From NCBI GenBank assembly GCA_902825875.1, contig CADECP010000017.1:87240-151239 (forward strand): a stretch of DNA of 64,000 nucleotides, read 5' to 3'. The translations under genes were made by a program, and so were the position numbers. Shown here piece by piece: positions 1 to 8,455 of the stretch; position 1 is the first letter of the stretch; every line of letters begins with the position of its first letter. The notes beneath the pieces were generated by a model. The model ran no database searches and was not told the origin of the DNA. It saw nothing but the letters and a program-made list of their open reading frames with translations. The stretch comes from an uncultured Acidobacteriota bacterium. GTDB lineage: Bacteria; Acidobacteriota; Blastocatellia; RBC074.

Positions 1-620
1 CTGCCCAGATGCGAAGCCAGAAACCATTTTTCCAACAACCGAGCCGCTCGTCCGTTGCCATCTTGAAACGGATGAATGTGAACGAAAATCAAATGCAGCA
101 ACGCCGCGTGATAAAAAACTTCATCAATGCTCAACTGCGCTTTTCGCAGCTCAGCAACATCCGCGAACAACTCCGCCATCTTTTCGGCAACGAATTCCGG
201 CTCGACAGCGGCGTATTCGATTCCAGCCTGGCTGTAAACAAACATCAACTGACGCCGATACCGCCCGCGTTCGGATTTCGGCAACCACCGCGCAGACAGT
301 TTGGCGTGCGCTGCCAACAGATTCTTTTCATTCAAAGCATGCGAACGGGCGAAATCATAGGCAGCGATCAGGTCTTCAATCTCGTGCCGCTCTTTGGCCT
401 TGAAACGGCGGCTGGCCGGATCAAGCTTTGAGTTCAAAAAGAAATTCAGGTCAATCGAATTGCCTTCGATGGTGGAGGAATAGACCGCCGAAGCTTCCAC
501 CGAAAATTTGATCGTTGGATGTTTGTCCGATTCGACAAAGCGCGGCCACAGTTTGGCTGGTCGCGCCTTGCCCAGCGCCGTCAACCATTCGTCTTTGTAG
601 CTGTGGTCAGTCAGGTTCAT
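1..620 (-). CDS. Fic domain protein, C-terminus beyond window edge
   Basis: The minus-strand frame is open from an ATG at 620 to the first base, so about 206 codons are visible and the end is missing. The Fic active-site motif HPFQDGNGRAAR is at about residues 183-194; Fic enzymes use it to transfer AMP or another phosphate-linked group onto a target protein. Residues 48-53, SSTIEG, match the (S/T)xxxE(G/N) inhibitory-helix motif placed N-terminal to the Fic core, as in self-inhibited class II proteins. The start overlaps the stop of the upstream ABC ATPase gene as ATGA, which suggests translational coupling. The family is clear; the target cannot be predicted. Confidence 0.85.
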   Translation of the reverse strand, partial: MNLTDHSYKDEWLTALGKARPAKLWPRFVESDKHPTIKFSVEASAVYSSTIEGNSIDLNFFLNSKLDPASRRFKAKERHEIEDLIAAYDFARSHALNEKNLLAAHAKLSARWLPKSERGRYRRQLMFVYSQAGIEYAAVEPEFVAEKMAELFADVAELRKAQLSIDEVFYHAALLHLIFVHIHPFQDGNGRAARLLEKWFLASHLG

Positions 621-1312
621 TGCTTGGTTGTGTGTTCTTTGGCGGTTGTTGAACTAACGATCTTGCCGTCGCGCAATCGAATAACACGGTCGCAATGTTC
701 GGCGGCTTCTTCGTTATGAGTAACCATCAGAATTGTCGTGTTGAATTCGCGGTGCAGGCCGTCCATCAAAGCCAGAATTTCTTCGCCGGTTTTTGAGTCA
801 AGATTGCCGGTTGGTTCATCGGCCAGCAACACCGGCGGCTGAAAAATCAACGCGCGAGCGATGGCTATGCGCTGGCGTTCTCCGCCGGACATTTGATCGG
901 GGCGATGTGTCACTCGCGCTCCGAGTCCAACCTTGTCCAACATCGCTGCGGCTCGGCTGTCGGCTTCTTTTTTGGACGAACCATTCAGACGCAAAGGCAG
1001 CGCGACGTTTTCCTGAGCAGTCAGCGTAGACAGCAGATTGAAGGTCTGAAAAACCATGCCGATCTTTTCCCGCCTCAGCCGCGTTCGTCGGTCGTCATCC
1101 AGTGAAGCGATGTTCGTGCCGTCAATTTTGACTTCACCCGAAGTCGGTTCGTCCAAACCACAAACCAGATTCAGCAAAGTAGATTTGCCGGAACCCGACG
1201 GCCCCATCACGGCTACACGTTCGCCTTTGGCAATCAATAGACTGACGTGATCCAGCGCATAGACGACTTTGCCGTCGCCGTATTCGCGCGACACATTTTC
1301 CAATTGAATCAT
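617..1312 (-). CDS. ABC transporter ATP-binding protein, LolD/MacB type
   Basis: This 231-residue protein is a complete ABC ATPase. It has Walker A (GPSGSGKSTLL, about residue 37), the signature MSGGERQRIAIARAL, Walker B (VLLADEPTGNLD) and a switch histidine in VTHNEEAAEHC. Length and sequence fit the LolD/MacB/FtsE group, which works with FtsX-type permeases that act as mechanotransmitters in the cell envelope. Two such permeases lie at 4838-7479 on the same strand, but three unrelated genes separate them from the ATPase. It may serve these or other permeases. Its stop overlaps the Fic start. Confidence 0.9.
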   Translation of the reverse strand: MIQLENVSREYGDGKVVYALDHVSLLIAKGERVAVMGPSGSGKSTLLNLVCGLDEPTSGEVKIDGTNIASLDDDRRTRLRREKIGMVFQTFNLLSTLTAQENVALPLRLNGSSKKEADSRAAAMLDKVGLGARVTHRPDQMSGGERQRIAIARALIFQPPVLLADEPTGNLDSKTGEEILALMDGLHREFNTTILMVTHNEEAAEHCDRVIRLRDGKIVSSTTAKEHTTKQ

Positions 1313-1420
1313 TGACCGGATTTCCTCGCAGGAAGAGTTTCAGCAGGTAGGCAGGGATTCTTCCATAGCCGATTCGGAATGTCACGACTCGAAATTGTCC
1401 GGTAAACAGCAGGCAGGTTT

Positions 1421-2497
1421 TTACTTTAGCCTCGGCACATGAACCGTGAATGGCACGGTGATGATTTTGTCTTTGCGTTGGAATTGCGACCAGATGCGGT
1501 AATTGCCAGGTCGTGGAAAGAAAGTGTCAAAAACCACGTCAGGTTTGCACGGCAGTTTGGCGCGTTCTTCCAGACTCAATTCTTCGGGAATCATTTCGGT
1601 CGGATGCGAATGCAGATAATCAGTTCCGTCTTCGCTGAGAATCAACGTGTGCCCCCAGGCCCCCAAATAAGGTTTCAAATCATCAACAGGCTGACCGGAT
1701 TTTTCGTCAACCAGATGGTAATGCAGTTCGGCAGACTTGCCTGAAAACGGTTCCGCCGGATCGAACTTCAATTCAAAGCGAGTTCCGTCAACGACTCTGG
1801 CCAGCTTATCGCCAACGGGTTTGTCGGGAACCAGCCGAGCGTAGGACGACATCAAATCGCCTTTGAACCCGGCAGTCACCAAATTGTGATGTGTGACTTG
1901 CGGCGTGCCGCCATTCGGAAAGAAGTCGCAGAAGAGTTTGTAATATCCGGCTTTCGGCAGATTGGTCACAATCGTAAAGCTGCCGTCAGGTTGTTTGTCC
2001 GGGTGAATGTGCTGAAACTCTTCAAAGTCCTGACTGACGACAAATAAGTGAAACGGCATATCGTGCAGGATGTTGAACTGTTTGATCTGTTTGCCGGTCG
2101 AAGGATGAAAGACCGTGAACCGAAACCTGGCTTTTTGCCCGGCTCGCGGCGGCGCAGGATTGGTTTGAATCTTGACGACAAAATCGCTGGCTTCAGGGGG
2201 AGCCGCTTTGACCAGTTTCATTTTGCACTTCGGGCAAGTTTCCGGCTTGTTGGAAACCACGTCCGGGTGCATTGGGCAAACATAAAAACTGTCGCTGCTG
2301 AGCGTCCCGGCTTTGGTCGCCACCAGCTTCATATTGCACTTTTGGCAATTGCCCGGCACTTTGGAACTGACATCGGGATGCATCGGGCAAACGTACACAA
2401 GCTGTTCTGGCGGCTGCGGGTCTTGCCCAAATGTCGAAAGCCCCAACGAAGTAAACGCCAAGCCGCCAACCAAAAACTGTCTTCGATTCCTGCTCAT
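1421..2497 (-). CDS. Exported protein with two heavy-metal-binding CPMHP domains
   Basis: A 358-residue protein starting MSRNRRQFLVGG, a twin-arginine type signal, so it is probably exported folded. Residues 34-95 hold two copies of a small module with CPMHPD followed by CxxCxM, the heavy-metal-binding domain (HMBD) also found in copper efflux proteins. The remaining 250 residues form a beta-rich region containing several His clusters (HDMPFHLF, HIHPD, HYH, HSHP) that could bind copper or another soft metal. The gene ends with its own stop about 100 bp before the ABC ATPase. Metal binding is inferred from the motifs; the physiological role is unknown. Confidence 0.75.
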   Translation of the reverse strand: MSRNRRQFLVGGLAFTSLGLSTFGQDPQPPEQLVYVCPMHPDVSSKVPGNCQKCNMKLVATKAGTLSSDSFYVCPMHPDVVSNKPETCPKCKMKLVKAAPPEASDFVVKIQTNPAPPRAGQKARFRFTVFHPSTGKQIKQFNILHDMPFHLFVVSQDFEEFQHIHPDKQPDGSFTIVTNLPKAGYYKLFCDFFPNGGTPQVTHHNLVTAGFKGDLMSSYARLVPDKPVGDKLARVVDGTRFELKFDPAEPFSGKSAELHYHLVDEKSGQPVDDLKPYLGAWGHTLILSEDGTDYLHSHPTEMIPEELSLEERAKLPCKPDVVFDTFFPRPGNYRIWSQFQRKDKIITVPFTVHVPRLK

Positions 2498-2512
2498 TAC
2501 AACCTCGACAAA

Positions 2513-3853
2513 TTACTGTTTTGTTGCCGCACGCTGCAAAAACTGTTGCAGCTTTTCCATATCTCCAGCCACAGTGCGCGCCCCAGCAAACAACACGGCG
2601 GCCAAAATCAACGAAACAACAGGCGCAACGTAAAAGGCGCTGTGCAATCCGGTGGCGCGGAAAGATTCTGCCATTACTGTCGCTCCTGCGTCAGTCATTG
2701 CCTGCTTGGCAAAATAATCACTCAAGTTGCCAAGAATCTTCGCGCCGAAAGCTCCACCCAGCAAGTACATGGCGAAAAAGTAAAGCGCCATCGCCGTGCC
2801 GCGTAAACTCGGCTCAACCACGTCCTGCACCGCCGGGTACACCGTCACGTAATACACATAAATCATCATCCAGCCGACGCCCATCAAAATCATAAAACTG
2901 GTCAGCGAGCCTTTCGGTACATTCAGCGCCAGATAAACACAGGGCGTGGAAATCAACAGTGACCAGGCAGACACAAGCATTCTTCCGTTCGGACTTTTTT
3001 TGCGCGCCCAATCTGCGGCCAATCCTCCGCCAAGCAAACCGACAACGCCAACTGCACCCAGAACCACAGCGGAAACATAACCTGCATCGGCCACATCCAG
3101 GCCGTGATAGCGCCCCAGGTAGAGCGGCATGAAGGAATTGACCGCATAAGCATTGAAGTTATGGAGCGCGCCAGACAGGATGATCCACCACATGGTCGGA
3201 ATGCTCAGCACGCGGCGGTAAGGCTCCCAGCCGGTGTGATGTTCGTGTTCGATCTTGACGGCCTCAGTCGCGCCGCGCTTCGGCTCTTTGATGAAAAACG
3301 CCAGTCCCGCCAGAATCAACCCTGGAATGGCAGCAATCAACAAGGTTCGTCGCCAGCCGTAATTTTTGGCAATCACGCCGCCGAACATATTGCTGAGAAA
3401 AATGCCTATGGGCAGCCCCAACATGAAAATCGAAGTCGCGCGCGCCCGCTTGCTGGCCGGATACAAATCGCCGATCAAGGAATTGCCCGCCGGAGAACAA
3501 CTCGCTTCGCCGACACCAACCAACATTCGCGCGACAAACAACGAAAGATAATTCCACGCCGCCGCGCCAGCCGCCGTGAACAAACTCCAGGCAGCAACGC
3601 CAATGCTCAAAATCCGCGACCGATTTCCGCGATCAGCCCAACGCCCTAGCGGAACACCGACCGCGGCGTAAATCAACGTGAAGGCCATCGCCATATTTCC
3701 GAAGTCGGAGTCTGTCAGCTTGAATTCGTCAATGATCGGTTTTCCAACTGAAGCAGCTATCTGCCGGTCGAAAAAGTTCATCGTGTTGATGAGAAACAGA
3801 ACGACCAGAGCAAACCACGCCTGATTTTGATTAGGGTTTTGATTTTCGTTCAT
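2513..3853 (-). CDS. MFS transporter, spinster-like
   Basis: A 446-residue major facilitator superfamily carrier with about twelve hydrophobic segments. The first helix carries NTMNFFDRQ and the loop after helix 2 reads GRWADRGNRSRI, the MFS motif A region; the style is that of the spinster-like subgroup. The ATG at 3853 (MNENQNP) is preferred over one 27 codons upstream because the first helix follows it at the usual distance and the added residues look non-coding. The substrate is not predictable. The metal-binding protein gene starts 16 bp downstream, so the two may be co-transcribed. Confidence 0.85.
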   Translation of the reverse strand: MNENQNPNQNQAWFALVVLFLINTMNFFDRQIAASVGKPIIDEFKLTDSDFGNMAMAFTLIYAAVGVPLGRWADRGNRSRILSIGVAAWSLFTAAGAAAWNYLSLFVARMLVGVGEASCSPAGNSLIGDLYPASKRARATSIFMLGLPIGIFLSNMFGGVIAKNYGWRRTLLIAAIPGLILAGLAFFIKEPKRGATEAVKIEHEHHTGWEPYRRVLSIPTMWWIILSGALHNFNAYAVNSFMPLYLGRYHGLDVADAGYVSAVVLGAVGVVGLLGGGLAADWARKKSPNGRMLVSAWSLLISTPCVYLALNVPKGSLTSFMILMGVGWMMIYVYYVTVYPAVQDVVEPSLRGTAMALYFFAMYLLGGAFGAKILGNLSDYFAKQAMTDAGATVMAESFRATGLHSAFYVAPVVSLILAAVLFAGARTVAGDMEKLQQFLQRAATKQ

Positions 3854-3953
3854 TGTCTTTAAGTGGTAGGTGGATGGCGGCTGGCAATAAGTGAAAGCCG
3901 CCAAGTTGAAAAAGTTTCTTCTACTTGCCGTCAATCACCTGTTACCGGCCACC

Positions 3954-4733
3954 TTAATTGCCTTTGAAATTTGGTTTGCGTTTTTCGAGGAATGCCGAAA
4001 CGCCTTCTTTGAAATCTGCGGAACGGAAACAATCACCTTGCCCGACGGCTTCAAATTCCAGCGCGGCAGCCAAATCGGATTGAGCAGAAGCGTTCAGCGC
4101 GGCTTTGATTTTCGCCAAAGCCAGGCCGGGCGAAGCGACCAGCTTGCGAGTCAATTCATCCACCGCATCATCGAGTTTTTCCGCTGGCACAACACGGTTA
4201 ATCATTCCCATTTCCAGCGCCTGCTGAGACGAAATCGGCTCGCCCAGCGCCATCAATTCAAACGCGCGGCAATAACCGACAGCTCGCGGCAGGAAATAAG
4301 TCCCGCCACCATCCGGCATCAACCCGATTTTGACAAACACCTGCCCGAAAAAGGCTTGATCCGAAGCGACGATGAAATCCGCCGCCAGCGCGTAATTGCA
4401 GCCGACTCCGGCGGCGTGGCCGTGAACTCGCGCGATGATCGGTTTCGGCAAATCACGCATCGCTTGAATGCCCGGATTGACTCCGGCGCGAAGCGAAGCC
4501 GTCACGTCATGCGTCGCGTCACCGCTGCCAAATCCCTGCACATCGGCTCCGGCGCAAAAGGCATCGCCCGCACCGGTCATAACAATGACTTTGGTTTCGT
4601 CCGTAGCGGAACGCTTGATTTCGTCGCCGATGAATTTGAACGCTTCAAAATCCAGCGCATTGCGACGTTTGGGATTGTTGAACGTAATCCGCTTGACGCC
4701 GTTTTCCAGCGAAACCAGCACTTTGTCTGACAC
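3954..4733 (-). CDS. Enoyl-CoA hydratase/isomerase family protein
   Basis: A 259-residue crotonase-fold protein. The oxyanion-hole regions are visible as AFCAGADVQGF (about residues 59-69) and GHAAGVGCNYALAADF (about residues 104-119), and IGLMPDGGGTYFLPR matches the family's active-site loop. In this loop the usual second glutamate of hydratases is replaced (LMPDGGG), so an isomerase or another crotonase reaction is possible, such as a PaaG-type ring or enoyl isomerisation. The start is a GTG at 4733 with AAGGAGA upstream. The substrate is unknown; a role in fatty or aromatic acid breakdown is likely. Confidence 0.85.
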   Translation of the reverse strand: MSDKVLVSLENGVKRITFNNPKRRNALDFEAFKFIGDEIKRSATDETKVIVMTGAGDAFCAGADVQGFGSGDATHDVTASLRAGVNPGIQAMRDLPKPIIARVHGHAAGVGCNYALAADFIVASDQAFFGQVFVKIGLMPDGGGTYFLPRAVGYCRAFELMALGEPISSQQALEMGMINRVVPAEKLDDAVDELTRKLVASPGLALAKIKAALNASAQSDLAAALEFEAVGQGDCFRSADFKEGVSAFLEKRKPNFKGN

Positions 4734-4837
4734 TGCCGACTCTCCTTATCTATTGGGTTATGTTGAAGAAAAAGGTGGAACCAAAAGCGGGCGCATTCTG
4801 GCTTAGCAGGCTGAGTTTTACAACCAACGGCAGGCAA

Positions 4838-6100
4838 TCAATCGCCGCGAATGGCGACGACCGGGTCGAGTTTGGCGGCGCGTATGGCTGGCCACATTCC
4901 GGCGATCAATCCAACCGAAACCGAGGTCAGGAAACCGGCCAGAATTGCCCATATCGGAACAGCGGCGGGAAAGTTGACGACCAGTTGCAGCGCGAAGGCA
5001 AACAAAAATCCAACCGCGATGCCGATGATTCCGCCAAAGCCTGTCAGCGTGATGGCTTCGATCAAAAACTGCGTCAGCACATCTCTGCGGCGAGCGCCCA
5101 ACGCGCGGCGAATGCCGATTTCCGGCGACCGTTCCGTCACGGAAACCAGCATGATGTTCATGACGCCTACGCCGCCGACCAGCAATCCGGCCAATGCAAT
5201 TGGAACGACCAACGCAGCCAGCGCGACGATGATTTGTTGGACGACTTCAAAAACCTGTTCGGCTCGGTTAGCGCCAAAATTGTTTTCGGCTCCGCTCGGA
5301 ACGTTGCGGCGAATGCGAAGCGTCGTAGTGACCTGTTCTATGACATCGTCCACTTTTCCCGCCGGAGCGCGCACGACAATCGCCACGCCTTCGATCTCCG
5401 GGTACTGTTTGGCAATGGTTTCAAACGGAGCGTAAACGATTCGTTCATCCAGTTCGTCGCTGCCGATGACGCCTTCGCCGGAGGATTTGGTCAACACGCC
5501 AACCACACGATACACGCGGCCATCAATTCGCACTTCCTGATCCACCGGATCGGTTTCTTCAAACAACTGCGAAGCGATTCCCTGCCCAATGACGCACACC
5601 GGCACGCGATTGATGCGTTCGGCGTAAGTGAAAAACCTGCCGCGTTCTACGCTGACCGAAACGATTTCGGGGAAGTTTTCCCAGACGCCCAGAATCAGCG
5701 GATTGATGGCTTCGCGGCCACGCGCACTCATCGAAGCCTTGTTCGCCGACGGTCCGTAACTGCCGCGAATTTTTTGCGGCGACACGGCTTGCGGTTTGTC
5801 GAGTGCCGCCACGGCCAGAGCGTCTTCGTAGGTCAGGTCTTTGCGTTGGCGCTCTTCGGCAGAAGGCCGCCGAAACGATGGGCCGATCTTTTCTTCTTTG
5901 GTGAAGTAAATGGCATTGGGCGCGCTCTTTTCGCTGACCGCCGCCACGCGAGCCGACAATCCGGTCAGCACCGAACCAACCATCACAACCACCGCCGTAC
6001 CTATGACGACTCCAAGCAACGTCAGCGCCGACCGCAACTTGTGCGTTCGCAAACTGTCGAACACGGTGATGACTATGTCTTTGAGAATCTGTGTTTGCAT
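4838..6100 (-). CDS. MacB-like ABC permease (FtsX fold)
   Basis: A 420-residue MacB-like permease. It has an N-terminal membrane helix (LRSALTLLGVVIGTAVVVMV), a periplasmic MacB_PCD domain of about 220 residues, and a C-terminal FtsX domain with three helices containing SVTERSPEIGIRRALGARRRDVL. Such proteins couple a cytoplasmic ATPase to outer-membrane or envelope export without moving substrate through their own helices. It lies 35 bp downstream of a second permease of the same kind, so the pair is probably an operon, perhaps a heterodimer. The partner ATPase may be the one at 617-1312 or lie elsewhere. Confidence 0.88.
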   Translation of the reverse strand: MQTQILKDIVITVFDSLRTHKLRSALTLLGVVIGTAVVVMVGSVLTGLSARVAAVSEKSAPNAIYFTKEEKIGPSFRRPSAEERQRKDLTYEDALAVAALDKPQAVSPQKIRGSYGPSANKASMSARGREAINPLILGVWENFPEIVSVSVERGRFFTYAERINRVPVCVIGQGIASQLFEETDPVDQEVRIDGRVYRVVGVLTKSSGEGVIGSDELDERIVYAPFETIAKQYPEIEGVAIVVRAPAGKVDDVIEQVTTTLRIRRNVPSGAENNFGANRAEQVFEVVQQIIVALAALVVPIALAGLLVGGVGVMNIMLVSVTERSPEIGIRRALGARRRDVLTQFLIEAITLTGFGGIIGIAVGFLFAFALQLVVNFPAAVPIWAILAGFLTSVSVGLIAGMWPAIRAAKLDPVVAIRGD

Positions 6101-6135
6101 AAAACCACCCGCTTCCTACCGGTCGCGGTACTGAC

Positions 6136-7479
6136 TCATTCCTTCCTCAACGCTTCAATCGGACTCAACCGCGAAGCGCGGCGAGCGGGAAAGACTCCGA
6201 AGACAACGCCGACCAGGCAGGAAATCAGAATTGCGGCGACCAACGCCCACACAGGAACGGCAACCGGGAAACCGCTCAACTTTGCGATTGCCCAAACCAG
6301 CGCTGTCGAAATCATCATACCGACCAAACCGCCCAGCAAGGTCAGCAACGAAGATTCCAACAGGAACTGCGCCAGAATGTCTTTGCGCCGAGCGCCAATC
6401 GCCAGACGAATTCCGATTTCGCGCGTTCGTTCCGTCACCGAAGCCAGCATCATATTCATCACGACAATTCCGCCAACCGCCAGAGCGATTCCTGTCAACG
6501 GATACAAAACCGAACCGACGATACGAGTCAGCAAACTGGTCACGGCTTCGACACTTTTGGCAGTGATGATGCTGAAATTGTCGCTGTCGCCGTAACTCAA
6601 TCGCCGCTGGGCGCGCATGCCGAAGCGCGCAATTTCTTCGACTTGTTCGTTGGGAACTTCGACGCCGGGTTTGGCTTTGACCAACATTGAAATCGAACGC
6701 GAGCGCGCGCCGAAGACTTTGGCAAAGGTTCCCAGCGGAATTTGCACAAATCCATCCTGCGAAGCTCCGAACGAAGAACCGCGTGGAGCCGCAACGCCTA
6801 TGACTTCGTATTCGGCGGAACCGAGTTTGATGAATTGCCCGATTGGGTCACGGTCGGGAAACAGAAATTCGTCCACGTCCGAACCGATGACGCACACCGA
6901 GCGGCGGTTTTCGCCGTCAAAATCGGTCATGTCTCTGCCATTGACGACTTTGATCGTTGAAAGAGCGGCGATGTTGGCGGTCACTCCCTGCACGGCGATT
7001 CCTTGCAACGAATTGTTGCCGCGTTGAGCCGGAAGCGCCGCGTCAATTTGCGCGCCGACTTCCATACGATCGCCAATGCGCTGGCGCAAACCGGCAATGT
7101 CTTCGATGGTGATGTCCGGGCGTTTGGCCAACGCTTCGGCAAAAGATTGCGCGTCGCCGAGAAAATCCTGAAAGGAAGCTTTGTCAATTCGTGCGATGCC
7201 GGGGCCGAGCGAGGACGCTGTCTGTTTGATGTAATTCTGCGCGCCTTCCAACAAGGCGGCGACAAATGTCACGACGGCGACACCAATCACCACGCCGATG
7301 ATCGTCAAACTCGAACGCAGCCGATTGGCCAAAATCGCGCTGGCAGCAACACGAAACGCTTCGCCCCAGCGCGATAAACCAAACCGAATTCGATACTGCT
7401 TGTTTTGAGCTTTCCCGGCAGTGACGATTTGATCGCCTACTTCAGATTCGCGGTTATTGAGAATCGCATCTTTGAACAC
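6136..7479 (-). CDS. MacB-like ABC permease (FtsX fold), second of pair
   Basis: A 447-residue permease with the same architecture as its downstream neighbour: helix RLRSSLTIIGVVIGVAVVTFVAALL, a large periplasmic domain, and a C-terminal FtsX domain with SVTERTREIGIRLAIGARRKDIL. The first 45 residues, before the first helix, form a short cytoplasmic tail. The two permeases differ clearly from each other, so the pair is an old duplication or a heterodimer. An inverted repeat (cagacg-N5-cgtctg) lies about 20 bp before the start and may be regulatory. ATP must come from a separate protein. Confidence 0.87.
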   Translation of the reverse strand: MFKDAILNNRESEVGDQIVTAGKAQNKQYRIRFGLSRWGEAFRVAASAILANRLRSSLTIIGVVIGVAVVTFVAALLEGAQNYIKQTASSLGPGIARIDKASFQDFLGDAQSFAEALAKRPDITIEDIAGLRQRIGDRMEVGAQIDAALPAQRGNNSLQGIAVQGVTANIAALSTIKVVNGRDMTDFDGENRRSVCVIGSDVDEFLFPDRDPIGQFIKLGSAEYEVIGVAAPRGSSFGASQDGFVQIPLGTFAKVFGARSRSISMLVKAKPGVEVPNEQVEEIARFGMRAQRRLSYGDSDNFSIITAKSVEAVTSLLTRIVGSVLYPLTGIALAVGGIVVMNMMLASVTERTREIGIRLAIGARRKDILAQFLLESSLLTLLGGLVGMMISTALVWAIAKLSGFPVAVPVWALVAAILISCLVGVVFGVFPARRASRLSPIEALRKE

Positions 7480-7657
7480 GGTGATGCTTTATCGCTCAGA
7501 CGACTGGCGTCTGTCACGTCAGATTCGACTTTTGGCATGTAGCTAGTCCAAGACAACCGTTGTCGCAGGTCAAAAAACCAGACTTTATCCAGAGCGCCAC
7601 TGTGATTTTCATCTGCAAAAACGCTCTGCAAAGAAATATAGAGATCAAGAAAATGCT

Positions 7658-7793
7658 TTCCCGCGGATGACGCGAATAAACGCAGATACTTTGGAGATGC
7701 CTTTCGATAGGTTTAGTCGGCTCAACAAAATGGCTGATTCTCAACTTGGCCAAACCACCTTTTTATTCGCGTCATCAGCGTGATTCGCGGGAA
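7658..7793. repeat. Inverted-repeat element with GCGAATAA-type units
   Basis: A 136-bp gap element. The left end (7658-7680) and right end (7761-7793) are imperfect inverted copies of ttcccgcggatgacgcgaat; the right arm carries an extra 8-10 bp. No gene was found between 7480 and 7854, and the rest of that gap (7480-7657, 7794-7854) shows nothing else. The unit resembles the dispersed intergenic repeats seen elsewhere in this window. Confidence 0.6.
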
Positions 7794-7854
7794 GGTTTTT
7801 CTTAAAAGCTATAGTTCTTCGCAGAGCGTTTATTTTGGGGGTTGATTGAGTTGC

Positions 7855-8311
7855 TTACTGTTTCTTGCTCTTCGCTTCCATCCAGCGTTTGAACTGATCC
7901 CAACTGGTCATATTCGGACGTGGGGTCGTCAATCGGCGGAGCTTCCTGCCACAAAGGCCAGTTGGTTTTGACTTCATTGCGAATAATGTCCGGCACGTCG
8001 TCCCAACCGTTGACGCGCAAACCGGCAGTGTGAAACACGACGACACCGGGGCGGTCGCCCATTTTCATCCACGGCAGCCATTTTGAAATCCGCGCCCACG
8101 AAACCGTCGCGTCGTCCGATCCGGTTTTGGCCGGGTCCAGCAATTCGTTTTCGCCCGGCACGCGGCTGTACACACCGCCTTTCCACCAATACACCGCCGG
8201 TTTGCCGTCTTCGGTCGAACATTGAACTTTTTGCCTGGCTTTAACGGCGTCTGCCGGCTTGCTCAAATCCATCTGCACGTTACAAAACCGCGCGTGTAAA
8301 CAAGCGAACAA
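7855..8311 (-). pseudogene. DUF1838 family pseudogene (deletion and frameshift)
   Basis: The translated remnant matches DUF1838 family proteins: YWWKGGVYSRVPGE near the start, then SKWLPWMKMGDRPG, then APPIDDP. At 7921 the frame breaks. The expected ending RPNMTSWDQFKRWMEA continues in another frame to a stop at 7855, while the first frame runs on into unrelated residues to 7802. The central part of the family, normally about 100 residues between the VPGE and SKWLPW segments, is also missing, and the start is unclear. The gene is therefore judged broken. A sequencing error could explain the frameshift but not the deletion. Confidence 0.6.
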
Positions 8312-8331
8312 GGCAAGCGGGAACTTTCAAC

Positions 8332-8403
8332 ATGCTGCTTTCCATCACACGTGAAATCAGTCCGGCCATCGCTGACTGCGAACTGACGCCATTGCGCTGG
8401 TGA
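8332..8403 (+). pseudogene. Possible dimethylargininase (DDAH) 5' remnant
   Basis: A 23-codon plus-strand frame reads MLLSITREISPAIADCELT and then stops. The pattern TRxxSPxIxxCELT is typical of the N-terminus of bacterial N,N-dimethylarginine dimethylaminohydrolases, which are about 250-260 residues long. The rest of the gene is absent: HMG-CoA lyase ends at 8456 on the opposite strand. It sits next to the decayed DUF1838 gene, which suggests a deletion junction. The match is short, so this is tentative. Confidence 0.35.
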
Positions 8404-8455
8404 CGGCATTGCTCGCCGTAGCATCGAAGCACACTCAGTTTACCGACAACACTCC

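Noticed and set aside
4760..6595. A long plus-strand open frame (611 codons) opposite the two MacB-like permeases
   Set aside because: Its translation is Arg/Asn/His-rich with no domain, while the minus strand gives clear FtsX-type proteins; it is an antisense shadow.
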